From assembly GCA_021810725.1 (NCBI GenBank), contig JAJZIE010000085.1, positions 1 through 9,156 of the forward strand: DNA of 9,156 nt, read 5' to 3'. Of the stretch, positions 1-5,060 are shown one piece after another. The DNA comes from Bacillota bacterium. GTDB taxonomy: Bacteria; Bacillota; Sulfobacillia; JAJZYS01; JAJYTV01. Position 1 is the first letter of the stretch. Each line of letters begins with the position of its first letter. Below the pieces are notes generated by a model. That model did no database searches. It was not told where the DNA came from and saw only the letters and a program-made list of their open reading frames with translations. A program made the translations under genes and the position numbers.

Positions 1-117
1 CGTCAGGCGCACCGCGATGAACGGCAGCACCATGTAGGTGGCGACGGCTCCGAGGAACCGCGCCACCGCCAGCGAAAGCACGGGACCGCGCGGCCGTAGC
101 CAGCCGCTCATCGCCAT
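1..117 (-). CDS. MFS-type transporter, N-terminal fragment (runs off window)
   Basis: An open frame on the minus strand starts at ATG 117 (a second in-frame ATG is at 111) and runs off the left edge, giving 39 residues. After a short basic leader (SGWLRPRGP) comes a hydrophobic stretch with the pattern VLSLAVARFLGAVATYMVLP followed by FIAVRLT. This is how the first transmembrane helix of major facilitator superfamily transporters usually looks: a basic cytoplasmic start, then a helix containing a small-residue RFxGxxAxxM-like pattern and a PF motif. No clear Shine-Dalgarno sequence precedes either ATG. The gene lies 132 bp downstream of the ArsC/Spx-like gene on the same strand and could be cotranscribed with it. 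The substrate cannot be told from this fragment. Another polytopic membrane protein is possible. Confidence 0.55.
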   Translation of the reverse strand, partial: MAMSGWLRPRGPVLSLAVARFLGAVATYMVLPFIAVRLT

Positions 118-180
118 GAGGCACCGTGGCGTTTGATGGAGTCCCAGTGGTTAGTGCGTGGCCCTCTGTCGTCCAAAGGC

Positions 181-209
181 ATGCGCCTAGCTTCGCGGCC
201 GATGCGCCT
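181..209. repeat. Short direct repeat in the gap before the MFS gene
   Basis: The octamer ATGCGCCT occurs at 181-188 and again at 202-209, a 21-bp period (two helical turns). It lies 64-92 bp upstream of the MFS-type start. Such phasing is compatible with a two-site operator, but eight bases in GC-rich DNA can recur by chance. Nothing else is recognisable in the 118-249 gap. Confidence 0.2.
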
Positions 210-249
210 GGTCCCTGTCACGGGCGCGGACGCGCACCAGGCGGAAGGT

Positions 250-609
250 TCAACCAAGCTCGTCCTGAAGGTCCCGGTAGGTCTCGGCGCTGTAGCCCAG
301 CACGAGGCGGTCGGGAAACCAAAGCAGCGGCCGGCGCAGGGAAAGCGGATCGTCCAGGAGGCGATCCATGACCTCCTCGTCCGTCAGCGTGGCGATGTCG
401 ACGCCCTGGGCGCGCCAGTGCTGGCCGCGCAGGGCGACGAGCTCGCGGACACCGCCCTGAAGGAGACGACCCATCTCGCGCAACTCGGCGCGGTCCGGCC
501 CTTCCTTGGGCAGCCGCCGCTCCGAGACCGAAAAACCCTTATGCGAGAGCTCCGCCCTCGCCTTGCGGCAGGACGTTCAGCCTGGATACCAGAAGAAGAC
601 GCCTCGCAA
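250..609 (-). CDS. Candidate selenoprotein of the ArsC/Spx (arsenate reductase-like) family, Sec at residue 11
   Basis: Read from TTG 609 to TGA 250-252, this frame gives 119 residues with a single internal UGA at 577-579. The start is MRGVFFWYPG, then UGA, then TSCRKARAEL. In ArsC/Spx/YffB-type proteins this is the first beta strand followed by the redox motif, typically YPxCSTCRKA, so the UGA falls exactly on the catalytic cysteine of CxxC and gives UTSC. The rest keeps family landmarks: LTDEEVMDRLLDDPLSLRRP followed by DRLVLGY, matching the ArsC tail with the RRP motif and a loop before the last strand. The length is normal for the family (about 110-140). A GGAGG at 618-622 lies 8 nt before the TTG. 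An ATG-start call (483) would lose the active site. Conservation on both sides of the UGA, in one frame, argues for readthrough. Alternatives are a recent nonsense mutation or a sequencing error. Its exact role (arsenate reduction, a thiol-disulfide function, or Spx-like regulation) is not known. Confidence 0.7.
543..561 (-). promoter_or_regulatory. Candidate bacterial SECIS hairpin downstream of the in-frame UGA
   Basis: On the minus-strand mRNA, GCGAGGG (561-555) pairs with CTCTCGC (549-543), giving seven base pairs (one G-U) around the five-base loop CGGAG. The loop begins 22 nt after the UGA at 577-579. As I recall it, the published bacterial SECIS consensus asks for a small apical loop with a G in its first two positions, roughly 16-37 nt from the UGA; this hairpin satisfies that. 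A competing hairpin closer to the UGA (GCC-GCAA-GGC flanked by CCU/AGG) is also possible. SelB binding is inferred, not seen. Confidence 0.5.
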
Positions 610-611
610 GT

Positions 612-640
612 TTCACACCTCCGCGAGGCAAGTCTATCAT
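612..640 (+). promoter_or_regulatory. Sigma70-type promoter for trpS
   Basis: TTCACA (612-617) and TATCAT (635-640) are separated by exactly 17 bp, five of six matches to consensus in each box. Transcription would begin near 647 and give a leader of about 30 nt that includes the GGAGG (664-668) used by trpS. The GGAGGCCAA around this ribosome binding site has an identical copy at 641-649, 23 bp upstream, which lies at the expected start of the transcript. Confidence 0.65.
631..639 (-). promoter_or_regulatory. Possible extended -10 promoter for the ArsC/Spx-like gene
   Basis: On the minus strand the sequence TGATAGACT fits an extended -10 (TGn followed by TAnnnT); no good -35 is visible. Transcription would start about seven bases downstream, near 624, just ahead of the GGAGG at 618-622, leaving a very short leader. 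The element overlaps the -10 box of the divergent trpS promoter, so the two would compete for polymerase. Confidence 0.3.
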
Positions 641-676
641 GGAGGCCAAGTGCCGTTACGTTAGGAGGCCAACTCT

Positions 677-1651
677 TTGGCGAAGGCGTTTTCCGGAATT
701 CAGCCCACCGGCGAGATCCATCTCGGCAACTACATCGGCGCCCTGCGCAACTGGAAGCCCGAGAACGGCTCCTATTACTGCGTGGTGGACCTGCACAGCA
801 TGACGATGCCCTGGGATCCGAACGAGATGCGCCAGAACATCCGCTCTACGGCTGCGCACCTCCTGGCGCTCGGCCTGGGCGACCCCTCGCAGGTCTTCCT
901 GCAGAGCCAGGTGCCGGAGCACGCGGAGCTCAGTTGGATCCTGACCTGCCTCGGGCGCATGGGCGAGCTCAGCCGCATGACCCAGTACAAGTCCAAGGGG
1001 CGCGGCCGGCAGGACGTCTCCGTCGGCCTCTTCGCCTATCCCCTGCTCATGGCCGCCGACATCCTGCTCTACGGTGTGCACGAGGTGCCGGTCGGGGAGG
1101 ACCAGAAGCAGCACATCGAGCTGACGCGAGACCTGGCGCTGCGGTTCAACAGCCGCTACGGACCTGTCTTCACGGTGCCCGAGCCGCGCATCTCCGAGGT
1201 GGGCGCCCGGGTGCTCTCGTTGCGCAACCCCCAGGAGAAGATGTCGAAGTCCGACCCGGACCCGAACAGCAAGATCCTGCTCACGGACGCCGACGACGTC
1301 ATCCGCAAGAAGGTCATGACAGCCGTCACCGACTCTGGCCGCGAGGTGTACTACGACACCGAGGAGAAGCCGGGGATCTCGAACCTGCTTGAGATCGCCT
1401 CGACGCTCTCGGGCGAGAACGTCGAAGAACTCGCGGGGCGCTACCGCGACAAAGGCTACGGCGCCTTCAAGGGCGCCGTGGCCGACATCGTCATCGCCGC
1501 CATCCGACCGCTGCGCGAACGCGTGCTCGAATTGCTGGCGGATCCCGTCGAGATCGACGAAGCTCTCGCCCGCGGCCGCGAGCACGCCCACGGCGAGGCC
1601 AAGCCCATGCTGGACGCGGTGAAGCGGGCTGTCGGGCTGCTGGTGCCCTGA
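677..1651 (+). CDS. trpS: Tryptophanyl-tRNA synthetase
   Basis: This class I aminoacyl-tRNA synthetase charges tRNA-Trp with tryptophan in the cytoplasm using ATP. The 324-residue length is usual for the bacterial enzyme (about 320-340). The ATP-binding HIGH-type signature is PTGEIHLGN (residues 10-18), close to the N-terminus as in other bacterial TrpRS. The second signature, KMSKS, is at 188-192 inside NPQEKMSKSDPDPNSKI. Between them is the characteristic GEDQKQHIELTRDLA segment (about 140-154), part of the tryptophan site region, and AYPLLMAADILLY (about 120-132). The start is TTG 677, supported by GGAGG at 664-668 with 8 nt spacing and by family alignment, because the HIGH motif begins ten residues in. 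The gene diverges from the candidate selenoprotein and converges on gmk, whose stop codon lies 11 bp away. Attenuation or T-box sequences are not apparent in the roughly 30-nt leader. Confidence 0.96.
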   Translation: MAKAFSGIQPTGEIHLGNYIGALRNWKPENGSYYCVVDLHSMTMPWDPNEMRQNIRSTAAHLLALGLGDPSQVFLQSQVPEHAELSWILTCLGRMGELSRMTQYKSKGRGRQDVSVGLFAYPLLMAADILLYGVHEVPVGEDQKQHIELTRDLALRFNSRYGPVFTVPEPRISEVGARVLSLRNPQEKMSKSDPDPNSKILLTDADDVIRKKVMTAVTDSGREVYYDTEEKPGISNLLEIASTLSGENVEELAGRYRDKGYGAFKGAVADIVIAAIRPLRERVLELLADPVEIDEALARGREHAHGEAKPMLDAVKRAVGLLVP

Positions 1652-1662
1652 CGCGAAAAGCC

Positions 1663-2229
1663 CTACGGCAGATACGGGCGCATGATCTCGATCAACCGCT
1701 CCAGCGCCGCCTCCAGATGCCCGTCATCGTTCGTGACGATGGCGTCGCAGCGCCCCTGTTGGGCGAACTCCATCTCGACGCGCTCCATGCGGCGCTCGAG
1801 GTCCTCTCCCGGCGTGTCGCCGCGTGCCACGAGCCTGCGCCTGAGCTCCTGCGGCGACGACGGCCGGACGAAGATCGAGGTACTGTCGTCGGGAAATGCC
1901 GCCTTGACCGCGATGCCACCCAGCACGTCGATCGACGTGATGCCGAGGACGCCGCTTGCGATGGCCTCCTCGAAGCGCTGGCGCGAGGTGCCGTAGCGGT
2001 TGCCGTGCACCCATTGCCACTCGAGCAGGTCTTCACGCTCGATCAGCGCGTCGAATTCCTCGTCGCTGGCGAAGAAGTACTCGCGCCCGTGCTCTTCGCC
2101 TGGGCGCGGCTTGCGGGTCGTGGTGGTCGGGATGAAGCGCACGGCCGGCAGGACCTTGCGCACCTCCTGGATCAACGTGGTCTTGCCGCTGCCGCTGGGT
2201 CCGATGAGCAGGAAGAGATGACCGCGCAT
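1663..2229 (-). CDS. gmk: Guanylate kinase
   Basis: The product is 188 residues and should convert GMP and ATP to GDP and ADP in purine nucleotide metabolism. The P-loop is GPSGSGKT (residues 10-17). The GMP-binding segment TTTTRKPRPGEEHGREYFF (about 35-53) keeps the Arg and Glu-x-x-Gly residues typical of the family, with a Thr where Ser is more usual at the first position. GNRYGTSR (about 76-83) is the conserved tyrosine-containing loop, followed by SIDVLGGIAVK in place of the usual IDVQGA. FVRPSSPQELRRRL and GEDLERRM (lid region) follow. The length is slightly under the common 190-210. The start ATG 2229 has AAGGAG (2236-2241) 6 nt upstream. It is transcribed alone on the minus strand, from the promoter at 2281-2309. 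The slightly diverged core leaves some chance of a guanylate-kinase-like paralog. Confidence 0.9.
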   Translation of the reverse strand: MRGHLFLLIGPSGSGKTTLIQEVRKVLPAVRFIPTTTTRKPRPGEEHGREYFFASDEEFDALIEREDLLEWQWVHGNRYGTSRQRFEEAIASGVLGITSIDVLGGIAVKAAFPDDSTSIFVRPSSPQELRRRLVARGDTPGEDLERRMERVEMEFAQQGRCDAIVTNDDGHLEAALERLIEIMRPYLP

Positions 2230-2280
2230 GCCATGCTCCTTGCAGAGCGGCGCTTGGCGCCGCCCAGAGGTCTTTCACCC

Positions 2281-2309
2281 AGACTGCCAAGTGACCGGGA
2301 AGGTGTCAA
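2281..2309 (-). promoter_or_regulatory. Sigma70-type promoter for gmk
   Basis: On the minus strand a perfect TTGACA (2309-2304) is followed after 17 bp by CAGTCT (2286-2281), which keeps the A and final T of the -10 box. Transcription would start near 2274, about 45 nt before the gmk ATG. The leader contains a 6-bp hairpin (2247-2263, GCGGCG/CGCCGC around a five-base loop) that ends 6 nt before the AAGGAG ribosome binding site. Confidence 0.55.
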
Positions 2310-2463
2310 GCCGCCGACTTGCCCCAAAACCAAAGTGACGCGAAACAGGAAAGCCAGGTGCGGCAGGTGGCGATCCGCCCTGGCGGCTGCCGAGCTTGGA
2401 CCGGACTTTCGTAAGGCCGGTCAAATGGTTCGCGGACGCACGAGGGAGTCCGGGCAAAGAGGA

Positions 2464-2481
2464 CCGGCCTGGCCAGGCCGG
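2464..2481. repeat. 18-bp perfect palindrome in front of the histidine phosphatase gene
   Basis: CCGGCCTGGCCAGGCCGG is a perfect inverted repeat without spacer. It ends 5 bp before the GGGGGAGG (2487-2494) that serves the gene starting at 2502. It could be an operator for a dimeric regulator or an mRNA hairpin next to the ribosome binding site. The surrounding gap 2310-2501 also holds GACCGG/CCGGTC arms (2399-2422), but no convincing plus-strand promoter and no gene. Confidence 0.4.
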
Positions 2482-2501
2482 ATCGCGGGGGAGGTCGGTG
2501 C

Positions 2502-3098
2502 ATGTCTGACCTGAAGGGGTCGCCATTGCAACTGCCAGGTCGGCGGCTGCTGCTCGTCCGCCACGCGACTCCGCACGTCGATGCCGGAGTTCCGGCGGAG
2601 CGATGGCACCTGTCGGTACGGGGGCGGCAGGAGGCGCAGTCGCTGGCCATGGACCTGCGGCTCCAACTGCCGCGCATCTGGAGCAGTCCCGAGACCAAGG
2701 CGCGGGAAACCGCCACGTTCCTGGCAGCCTTGTCGGGTGCGGAGGTGGCGGTGCACGACGGGCTGCGGGAAGTAGGCTTCCGTCAGGGCCTCCTTCCCGA
2801 GGCCGAGTTCCGGCGACGAGTCGCGAGCTACCTCGATGGCGGAGCCGATCCCGATTTCGAGCCCTACGACGTGGCGAGGCAGCGCATCTTGCGCTGCCTC
2901 GCAGAGATCGCTGGCCTTGAAGGCGGGGGCGGGGACATCGCGCTCGTTTCGCACGGCCGGATCCTGACGGTACTCGTGAGCGCATTGCTCGGGCGCCGTC
3001 TGGGCGGACGGCTCTGGTCCAGGATCGGCATGCCGGACTACGCCTGGTTCGACCTCGAGCATGGCGTGGCCCTAGCGGGATTCGCCGCGGTCCCTTGA
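2502..3098 (+). CDS. Histidine phosphatase (phosphoglycerate mutase-like) family protein
   Basis: The 198-residue protein belongs to the histidine phosphatase superfamily, which forms a phosphohistidine intermediate. The catalytic RH signature is LLLVRHATP (residues 16-24, with Arg20 and His21). LSVRGRQEAQSLA (about 37-49) and SSPETKARETA (about 61-71, second Arg of the phosphate pocket) follow the family order. Glu90 in LREV is the likely acid, and VSHGRIL (about 149-155) carries the second catalytic His151. There is no signal peptide. The start ATG 2502 has GGGGGAGG at 2487-2494, 7 nt upstream. The family includes phosphoglycerate mutases, alpha-ribazole phosphatase (CobC) and SixA-type phosphatases, and the sequence does not decide between them. 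No cobalamin genes lie next to it. It converges on hslO, with about 25 bp between stop codons. Confidence 0.85.
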   Translation: MSDLKGSPLQLPGRRLLLVRHATPHVDAGVPAERWHLSVRGRQEAQSLAMDLRLQLPRIWSSPETKARETATFLAALSGAEVAVHDGLREVGFRQGLLPEAEFRRRVASYLDGGADPDFEPYDVARQRILRCLAEIAGLEGGGGDIALVSHGRILTVLVSALLGRRLGGRLWSRIGMPDYAWFDLEHGVALAGFAAVP

Positions 3099-3123
3099 CC
3101 CGTCACGCCCGACCGGTTCGATC

Positions 3124-4014
3124 CTAGCGGGTTGCAGGCGTGGCCGCGGCCCTGAGGCGCTCAAGCTGCGAGCGGTCGTAGCGATACGTGCGACCGCAGA
3201 AATGGCATCGGAGTTCTGCCTCGCCGTCTTCCACCAGCTCGTCCAGGGCCTTTTGCCCAAGCAGCAGAAGCGACCGGCTGGCCCTGGCGCGGCTGCATGT
3301 GCAGCGAAGGCGCAGCGGCTCGTTCTCCGCGATGTGCACATCTCCAAGGCCGGACAGGATGTCCCGCAGCAGCTCGTCCGCGGACGCGGCCTGCGCGGCG
3401 CGCGACGAGATCTGCCCGATGGCCGCTACGCGCGACTCGAGTTCCGCGGCGAATTCCTCGCCGCCGGGCAGCACCTGGAGCAGGAGGCCCCCGGCGGCCT
3501 TGACGCTGCCGGAGGCGTGAAGCAGCACGCCGAGGGCGACCGCGGACGGCACCTGCTCGGAGTTGAGGAGGTAGCTTGCGATGTCTTCTCCCACCTCGCC
3601 GCTGACCAAGGGCGCGGTGGAGGTGTAGGGCTGGGCGTCGCCCATGCTGCGGCTGACGACGAGTACGCCCTTGCCGACGGCGCGCCCGACATCCAGCTTG
3701 CCGTTCGCCTTGATCGGCAGCGCGACCTGGGGATTCTGCACGTATCCGCGGACACCACCCTCGGCGTCCGCGTCGGCGATGACCGCGCCGACGGGCCCGT
3801 CGCCGAGCAGGCGCAAGGTGAGGCGGTCCGGGGGCTTGAGCATGGCCGTGGACAGTAGGGTCGCGCCCATCATGCTGCGTCCGAGCGCCGCCGTCGCGAC
3901 CGGGAATGTGCCGTGGCGGCGCCGCGCGGATTCGACGAGCCTTGTGCCGATGACCGCGATCGCCCTGATCTTGCCGGATTCGGCGGTGGCGCGCGCAAGG
4001 GTATCCTGCACCAT
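3124..4014 (-). CDS. hslO: Hsp33 redox-regulated molecular chaperone
   Basis: The 296-residue protein matches Hsp33 in length and layout. Hsp33 is a cytoplasmic holdase activated when oxidation releases zinc from a C-terminal four-cysteine centre. Those cysteines are present: CxC at 238/240 (LRLRCTCSR) and CxxC at 270/273 (ELRCHFCGRTY). The N-terminal core contains the family stretches GRSMMGATLLSTAML (about 45-59), RLLGDGPVGAVIADADAEG (about 68-86), GYVQNP (about 90-95) and SGEVGEDIASYLLNSEQVPSA (about 138-158). The start ATG 4014 is preceded by GAGGAGG at 5-nt spacing. It diverges from the DedA gene. A redox-sensing chaperone and a thiol/selenol ArsC-like protein a few kilobases apart is suggestive of oxidative-stress biology but no functional link can be shown. 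Confidence 0.96.
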   Translation of the reverse strand: MVQDTLARATAESGKIRAIAVIGTRLVESARRRHGTFPVATAALGRSMMGATLLSTAMLKPPDRLTLRLLGDGPVGAVIADADAEGGVRGYVQNPQVALPIKANGKLDVGRAVGKGVLVVSRSMGDAQPYTSTAPLVSGEVGEDIASYLLNSEQVPSAVALGVLLHASGSVKAAGGLLLQVLPGGEEFAAELESRVAAIGQISSRAAQAASADELLRDILSGLGDVHIAENEPLRLRCTCSRARASRSLLLLGQKALDELVEDGEAELRCHFCGRTYRYDRSQLERLRAAATPATR

Positions 4015-4067
4015 GGACGCCTCCTCTCAGGCTGATCTCGCTGTGTTCGGGGCGGACGATGCCTTCT

Positions 4068-4076
4068 ATCCTAGCA
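4068..4076 (-). promoter_or_regulatory. Possible extended -10 promoter for hslO
   Basis: On the minus strand TGCTAGGAT fits the extended -10 pattern TGnTAnnnT, 54 bp upstream of the hslO start. No convincing -35 hexamer is seen 16-18 bp further up. Heat-shock sigma elements were not recognised. Confidence 0.35.
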
Positions 4077-4099
4077 CGGCAGGATGAAGGCCCGCACTC

Positions 4100-4128
4100 T
4101 TTACGGCGCTCGAGGCAGCCACCATGAT
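4100..4128 (+). promoter_or_regulatory. Possible promoter for the DedA gene
   Basis: TTTACG (4100-4105) and CATGAT (4123-4128) are spaced by 17 bp, with four of six consensus matches each. The predicted start near 4135 leaves about 65 nt before the candidate CTG start at 4200. Confidence 0.35.
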
Positions 4129-4186
4129 ATGGACGGGGGAGACGGCGAGGTGGCACCGGCGGGGCGGTCGTCGGACTATCGCGGAG

Positions 4187-4191
4187 GGAGG
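4187..4191 (+). promoter_or_regulatory. Ribosome binding site that supports a CTG start for DedA
   Basis: GGAGG at 4187-4191 (a second overlapping GGAGG is at 4183-4187) lies 8 nt before CTG 4200, which is in the DedA frame. The only ATG nearby (4192) abuts this site and is in another frame, so the Shine-Dalgarno position favours CTG 4200 unless a base is missing in the sequence. Confidence 0.4.
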
Positions 4192-4199
4192 ATGAGCGC

Positions 4200-4832
4200 C
4201 TGTCCCGGAACCCCGGCGTCCAGGCCGGGTGGGCAGGCCGAGCCATACACATCTACGGTGGTATCGGTTACCCGCTCCTCTATCTCGTGCTGCTGGTCGA
4301 GTCTCTGGGCATACCGTCGCCGAGCGAGGCTTCGCTCGTCTACGCGGGCGTCCTAGCGGGCGAGGGCAAGCTCTCCCTGCCTCTCGTCATCATCGTGGGC
4401 GCCTTGGGCTCGATCACCGGTGCGAACATCGCGTACTGGATCGCCATTCGAGGTGGTCGCAAGCTCATCGTCCGCTACGGCACGCGCATCGGCCTGACGG
4501 ACGCCCGCCTGGAGCAGGCGGAGGGTTTCTTCCGCCGGCGCGGCGACGCCGCGCTGCTCATCGGGCGGCTGCTCTCCGGCGTGCGAGCCCTGATCTCGTA
4601 TCCAGCCGGTCTCTTCGAGATGCCGTATCCGCGGTTTCTGATCTTCACCTCCATCGGTGCTCTTCTGTGGCCGCTCATCGCCGCGGGAGCCGGCTACCTC
4701 GTCGGACCCAAGTGGCCTGTGCTGATGTCCTGGCTCGGCGACGCCTGGCTCGCCATCATCGGCGCCATCGCCCTCGTGGTGGTGGGGTGGATCTTCTGGC
4801 GCCGCCGTGCCGGCAAATCCCAGGGGTTCTAG
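4200..4832 (+). CDS. DedA family inner-membrane protein
   Basis: This is an integral membrane protein of the DedA (SNARE-associated/VTT) family, whose members take part in lipid flipping and envelope homeostasis. Family signatures are ESLGIPSPSE near the N-terminus, GALGSITGANIAYWIAIRGGRK with its spaced glycines, and GRLLSGVRALISYPAGLFEMPYPRF with the conserved arginines. Hydrophobic helices follow (TSIGALLWPLIAAGAGYLV and AWLAIIGAIALVVVGWIFW), ending in a basic tail RRRAGKSQGF. Homology clearly extends upstream of the only GTG (4287): IHIYGGIGYPLLYLVLLVES is the normal N-terminal helix. No ATG, GTG or TTG exists in this frame between the stop at 4125 and 4287, so I place the start at CTG 4200 (210 residues, normal length). 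The alternatives are GTG 4287 (181 residues, truncated first helix), or ATG 4192 with a one-base sequencing error. The gene diverges from hslO. Confidence 0.85.
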   Translation: MSRNPGVQAGWAGRAIHIYGGIGYPLLYLVLLVESLGIPSPSEASLVYAGVLAGEGKLSLPLVIIVGALGSITGANIAYWIAIRGGRKLIVRYGTRIGLTDARLEQAEGFFRRRGDAALLIGRLLSGVRALISYPAGLFEMPYPRFLIFTSIGALLWPLIAAGAGYLVGPKWPVLMSWLGDAWLAIIGAIALVVVGWIFWRRRAGKSQGF

Positions 4833-4868
4833 GCGGCCAGTCGCGGCCTTCCTTCGGCGCGGACGTAG

Positions 4869-4877
4869 TGTTACGCT
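4869..4877 (+). promoter_or_regulatory. Possible extended -10 promoter for lpd
   Basis: TGTTACGCT fits TGnTAnnnT, with no clear -35 (TTCCTT lies 17 bp upstream). If used, transcription would start near 4884 and the lpd leader would contain the whole palindromic array at 4929-5046. Confidence 0.25.
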
Positions 4878-4928
4878 CCTACCGGGTATGTGCTTGGGTC
4901 GCCGCGGGTGGGCCCATGGATGGAAGCT

Positions 4929-5046
4929 GGGTCGCCGGTGGCGACCCAGGGCGGAGTACGCGGGTCGCCGGTGGCGACCCAGGGCGGAGTACGCGGGTCG
5001 CCGGTGGCGACCCAGGGCGGAGTACGCGGGTCGCCGGTGGCGACCC
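4929..5046. repeat. 33-bp tandem repeat array with perfect inverted repeats (3 full units plus a partial fourth)
   Basis: Units begin at 4929, 4962, 4995 and 5028. Each unit starts with GGGTCGCCGGTGGCGACCC, an 8-bp perfect inverted repeat around GGT, followed by the 14-bp spacer AGGGCGGAGTACGC. The three full units are identical. The fourth keeps only the 19-bp palindrome and then runs into AGGAGGGACGGAGT, a variant of the spacer that serves as the lpd ribosome binding site. A degenerate relative (GGGTCGCCGCGGGTGGGCCC) lies just upstream at 4896-4915. Because 33 is a multiple of three, all frames stay open, creating an 11-residue periodic peptide (GSPVATQGGVR) upstream of lpd in its own frame. 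The array could be a set of leader hairpins, a multi-site operator or a variable-number repeat. The flank 4833-4928 holds no gene. Confidence 0.9.
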
Positions 5047-5053
5047 AGGAGGG
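5047..5053 (+). promoter_or_regulatory. Ribosome binding site that sets the lpd start at TTG 5061
   Basis: AGGAGGG lies 7 nt before TTG 5061. Upstream in-frame starts (GTG 4890, ATG 4920) lack a comparable site and would add a repeat-derived tail. Confidence 0.7.
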
Positions 5054-5060
5054 ACGGAGT

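Noticed and set aside
250..483. 77-residue minus-strand ORF starting at ATG 483
   Set aside because: It is the C-terminal part of a longer gene; homology continues upstream in the same frame across one UGA to a well-placed ribosome site, so it is reported as 250-609.
133..1392. 419-residue plus-strand ORF over the redox gene and trpS
   Set aside because: The peptide is Arg/Pro/Ala-rich with no family features and overlaps trpS in another frame; a GC-rich shadow.
656..1591. 311-residue minus-strand ORF opposite trpS
   Set aside because: It is antisense to a gene with complete TrpRS motifs, and its composition is typical of a reverse-frame shadow.
1652..1662. Bidirectional terminator between trpS and gmk
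   Set aside because: The 11-bp gap and its edges show no stable hairpin with a U tract on either strand.
3071..3131. Direct repeat CCTAGCGGG (3071-3079 and 3123-3131) at the phosphatase/hslO junction
   Set aside because: Nine bases only, one copy inside coding sequence, with no hairpin or T tract; it is probably chance.
4929..5046. CRISPR array
   Set aside because: The units are directly adjacent and identical, with no variable spacers, so it is a tandem repeat.
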